In this document: positions 62,299-64,000 of the stretch, one piece after another
Layout of the letters: every line of letters starts with the position of its first letter
Position numbering within the stretch: position 1 is the stretch's first letter
From: Bacteroidales bacterium
GTDB lineage: Bacteria > Bacteroidota > Bacteroidia > Bacteroidales > UBA932
Assembly: GCA_017445755.1 (NCBI GenBank)
Contig: JAFSSE010000004.1
Span: forward strand, 19,765-83,764
Direction: 5' to 3'
DNA length: 64,000 nucleotides
Translations under genes and position numbers: made by a program
Notes under the pieces: model-generated
Database searches by the model: none
What the model was told of the DNA's origin: nothing
What the model saw: the letters and a program-made list of their open reading frames with translations, nothing else

Positions 62299-62466
62299 AT
62301 GAAATTCCTCCGCGAAGAGCAGCTGTCCAATATAGAAAAGTCCACCTACCCTTACGAAACGGGATCTTTCTACATGGATATTGTGAACTGCCTCGAGAAA
62401 ATGGGAGACTTCATCATCAATATCTCCCAGAGCGTTACGGAGTTAAGCAGGGCTAAAGGTAATTGA
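62299..62466 (+). CDS. Tiny ORF resembling the C-terminal PhoU-like helices of a Na/Pi cotransporter
   Basis: This 55-codon frame encodes a start MKFLREEQLSNIEKSTY, then GSFYMDIVNCLEKMGDFIIN, then ISQSVTELSRAKGN. The motif Y-x-D-I-x-x-x-L-E-x-M-G-D is like the last helices of PhoU domains in Na/Pi-cotransporter proteins. The frame is closed by a stop shortly upstream, so it is either a remnant of a lost transporter gene or a small stand-alone helical protein. Its 3' end overlaps the opposite gene by 14 bp. The codon pattern and family resemblance make chance unlikely, but certainty is moderate. Confidence 0.45.
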   Translation: MKFLREEQLSNIEKSTYPYETGSFYMDIVNCLEKMGDFIINISQSVTELSRAKGN

Positions 62467-62893
62467 CATGCTTAACTTCAATGGCAGGGTTGGCCTTCAG
62501 AAGCTGAGCTACCATCTTATCGGCTTTTTCCTTGGACATACGGATTTCCATAAAGCCGACCCCGGCATCATGCAGAAATAGGGAGCGGAATCTTCCTTTC
62601 TTGCTTTCCTTGTAGGTTGCCGTAGTCAGGTTGGATATCCTCAGAGGATACTTTTTGTTATTGTAATCGATAATCGTGTCTTCCTCTTCATCTACCTCAT
62701 AAGTCTTCAGCTTGTAGAAACCGATAAACATGGCGCCATACAAAAAGCTGAATGCAGCTATGTACAGTATAAACTTATACTTGTCATCCAGATTAATATA
62801 CAGGATATATAAGAGGATACCCAAAGCGATAGCAATCCCGATAGACCATTTCACAAGCCCCGGATGAGTCGTATTTGAATATACCGTTTTCAT
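62453..62893 (-). CDS. Small membrane protein with a PH-like C-terminal domain
   Basis: I do not recognise a named family. The 146-residue protein has two membrane helices (VKWSIGIAIALGILLYILYI and FILYIAAFSFLYGAMFIGFY). A cytoplasmic part follows with strands such as EEEDTIIDYNNKKYPLRISN and a final helix (SKEKADKMVAQLLKANP), a layout like bacterial PH-domain membrane proteins. A TATCTTCG sequence at 62903-62910 on the minus strand, 9 bases before the ATG, is close to the minus-7 consensus and may be its promoter. Confidence 0.6.
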   Translation of the reverse strand: MKTVYSNTTHPGLVKWSIGIAIALGILLYILYINLDDKYKFILYIAAFSFLYGAMFIGFYKLKTYEVDEEEDTIIDYNNKKYPLRISNLTTATYKESKKGRFRSLFLHDAGVGFMEIRMSKEKADKMVAQLLKANPAIEVKHVNYL

Positions 62894-62936
62894 GATGGTA
62901 CGAAGATAAGCATTTTTCTTCCGACTTTTCCATGTT

Positions 62937-63248
62937 TTAAAAAAATATCCTTACCTTTTCGGCGAGATAGTAAATCGTGCTCCGGAAGGACAAAGGGTAG
63001 TGCAAAGTCCCCGCCAGCTTAATCCTTGCTTTTTGAAGTAATTCCGCCACGTAGTCTTGGGGCAAATCTAACGGGAGGTCATATGGCCTCCTGATTTGTT
63101 TTTCAACCTGAATAGTTTTGCCAATCGGGGCACGCTTGGGGCTTATCGAAGTTATGCTGCTCGAATTTGTAATTTTATCGAAGTTTATTATGAATGAACT
63201 TTGATTTTTATCGAAGTTTGCATATATTTGCATTGTAAAAACAAAGAT
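62937..63248. other. Intergenic region with three spaced 11-bp repeats
   Basis: About 310 bases without a gene I can support. It contains an imperfect palindrome around GGAGGTCATATGGCCTCC (63075-63092) and three copies of TTATCGAAGTT at 63143, 63175 and 63208. The last copy lies just upstream of a TATATTTG box at 63223-63230. A minus-strand frame spans most of the region, but its start overlaps the ATPase promoter and start codon and it matches nothing I know. Confidence 0.5.
63223..63230 (+). promoter_or_regulatory. TAnnTTTG minus-7 box for the terminal ATPase gene
   Basis: TATATTTG lies 18 bases before the ATG at 63249. The nearest TTATCGAAGTT repeat overlaps where the minus-33 element would be. 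Confidence 0.6.
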
Positions 63249-64000
63249 ATGATGACCGTTCAACAGTTACTATCTATCCTTTCCTCGCAGAAAGAGGAAC
63301 TCGAAGCAAATGACCTGACCTCCTTTGTGAGCCGCTATGAAGAACCGCTTATCAACCTTGACAGTAAGATGGCCCAGGTTGTTATCGGGGTCAGGCGTAG
63401 TGGTAAATCGACAATATGTGAGAAAGTCCTGCGTGAGAAAGTGGGGGACTTTGCTTACGTCAATTTCGACGATGAGCGTCTTGTCTCACTCAAGACAGAT
63501 GAGCTTGACGCCCTTTTAGAGGCTTTGTACAGGCTGAACGGTGATTTCAAGTTTCTGTTCCTGTATGAGATTCAGAATATCTTCGGGTGGCAACTGTTCG
63601 TCAACCGGCTTCTGAGGCAGAAGATTCATATCCTCATCACGGGCTCAAATTCCAAGCTGCTCAGCAGCGAGCTGATGACACACCTGACTGGCCGGCACAA
63701 CCGGATCAACCTGTATCCGTTTTCGTTCTCTGAGTATTGCGGCGTAACAGGCGTTGATACCAAGTCATACTCGACCAAGGCCAGAGCCTTGCGTAAAACG
63801 GCTCTTGAAAAGTATATGGAGGATGGTGGCTTCCCGGAACTGATATCAGAGACAAACCGGGCTGGATATGTAAGTGGCCTGGTCAATGCCATCATCAATA
63901 CCGATATCGCCAAGCGTTTCAAGATTCGTCACAAAGACGTGCTTAGACGTATGGCCACCTATCTGTCGGACAATTACTGCCAAGAGTTTGTTGCTAAGAA
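63249..64000 (+). CDS. AAA_14/DUF4143 ATP-binding protein, 3'-truncated by the window edge
   Basis: The frame begins with two adjacent ATGs (63249 and 63252) and stays open to the end of the window, giving 250 residues. It matches the AAA_14 N-terminal domain of the AAA-DUF4143 family: Walker A is VIGVRRSGKST, followed by YVNFDDERL, ITGSNSKLLSSE, LTGRHNRINLYPFSFSEY and YMEDGGFPELI. The C-terminal DUF4143 domain lies outside. At Walker B the usual LDEIQ reads LYEIQ, so the metal-coordinating Asp is Tyr. Members are ATPases of uncertain role, often mobile or in accessory regions. Three spaced repeats upstream may be its operators. Confidence 0.85.
   Translation, partial: MMTVQQLLSILSSQKEELEANDLTSFVSRYEEPLINLDSKMAQVVIGVRRSGKSTICEKVLREKVGDFAYVNFDDERLVSLKTDELDALLEALYRLNGDFKFLFLYEIQNIFGWQLFVNRLLRQKIHILITGSNSKLLSSELMTHLTGRHNRINLYPFSFSEYCGVTGVDTKSYSTKARALRKTALEKYMEDGGFPELISETNRAGYVSGLVNAIINTDIAKRFKIRHKDVLRRMATYLSDNYCQEFVAK

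Noticed and set aside
62937-63263. A 108-codon minus-strand frame
   Set aside because: Its start overlaps the promoter and start codon of the ATPase gene, it includes the spaced repeats, and it resembles no known protein. It could be a gene remnant, but I cannot support it.

Overview
The window is a 64 kb piece of a Bacteroidales-type chromosome (Bacteroidota) with GC in the mid-50s by eye. The evidence is consistent. There is a SusC/SusD pair with BACON and DUF5689 lipoproteins, and a TonB-dependent receptor paired with a DUF4249 protein. There are also DUF4491 and DUF486 proteins, TPR-TM-HTH regulators, a DcuB-type antiporter, and an Rnf operon led by an RseC-like gene. Start sites are preceded by TAnnTTTG minus-7 boxes rather than Shine-Dalgarno sites. 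No rRNA, CRISPR array, transposase or integrase was seen. The only tRNA is tRNA-Arg(TCT).

Positions 1 to 23.1 kb are mostly housekeeping. They hold the 3' part of rnr and a five-gene minus-strand operon (polyprenyl synthase, U32 protein, S41 protease, rdgB, recO). On the plus strand follow thiamine pyrophosphokinase, alaS, a gene in which an LptF/LptG-type permease is fused in frame to methionyl-tRNA formyltransferase, two M23 proteins, a short MerR protein, a Nif3-like protein, a zinc-ribbon coiled coil, dnaB, and rseC-rnfBCDGEA.

Positions 23.1 to 30 kb hold a small beta-barrel, a Cthe_2159-type beta-helix lipoprotein, a sugar-kinase-like APH protein, a secreted protein with an internal duplication, DcuB, and an AraC regulator carrying transmembrane helices. 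Positions 30.2 to 43.4 kb are one minus-strand Sus-like operon. Its only recognisable enzyme is a lipoprotein of the endonuclease/exonuclease/phosphatase fold, and no glycoside hydrolase is present. An ENPP-type phosphodiesterase lies 1.7 kb away, so phosphodiester or nucleic-acid scavenging is a reasonable hypothesis.

Positions 43.5 to 45 kb form a small AT-richer island beside tRNA-Arg. Two direct 106-bp repeats with short terminal inverted repeats bracket a zinc-ribbon, GYD-pentad, single-TM protein. Positions 45 to 55.8 kb carry ENPP, a HAD hydrolase, a YiiX-like cysteine hydrolase, a lipoprotein-TonB receptor-DUF4249 operon, an exported C26 amidase, and a membrane protein next to two membrane-tethered HTH regulators, one reduced to TM plus HTH.

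Positions 55.9 to 61.4 kb hold two tandem M49-like lipoproteins that have both lost the first zinc histidine. They flank a broken DASS-family transporter gene, and a LysR gene is transcribed divergently. The window ends with greA, small membrane proteins, a tiny PhoU-like ORF and the 5' part of an AAA_14/DUF4143 ATPase with an altered Walker B motif.
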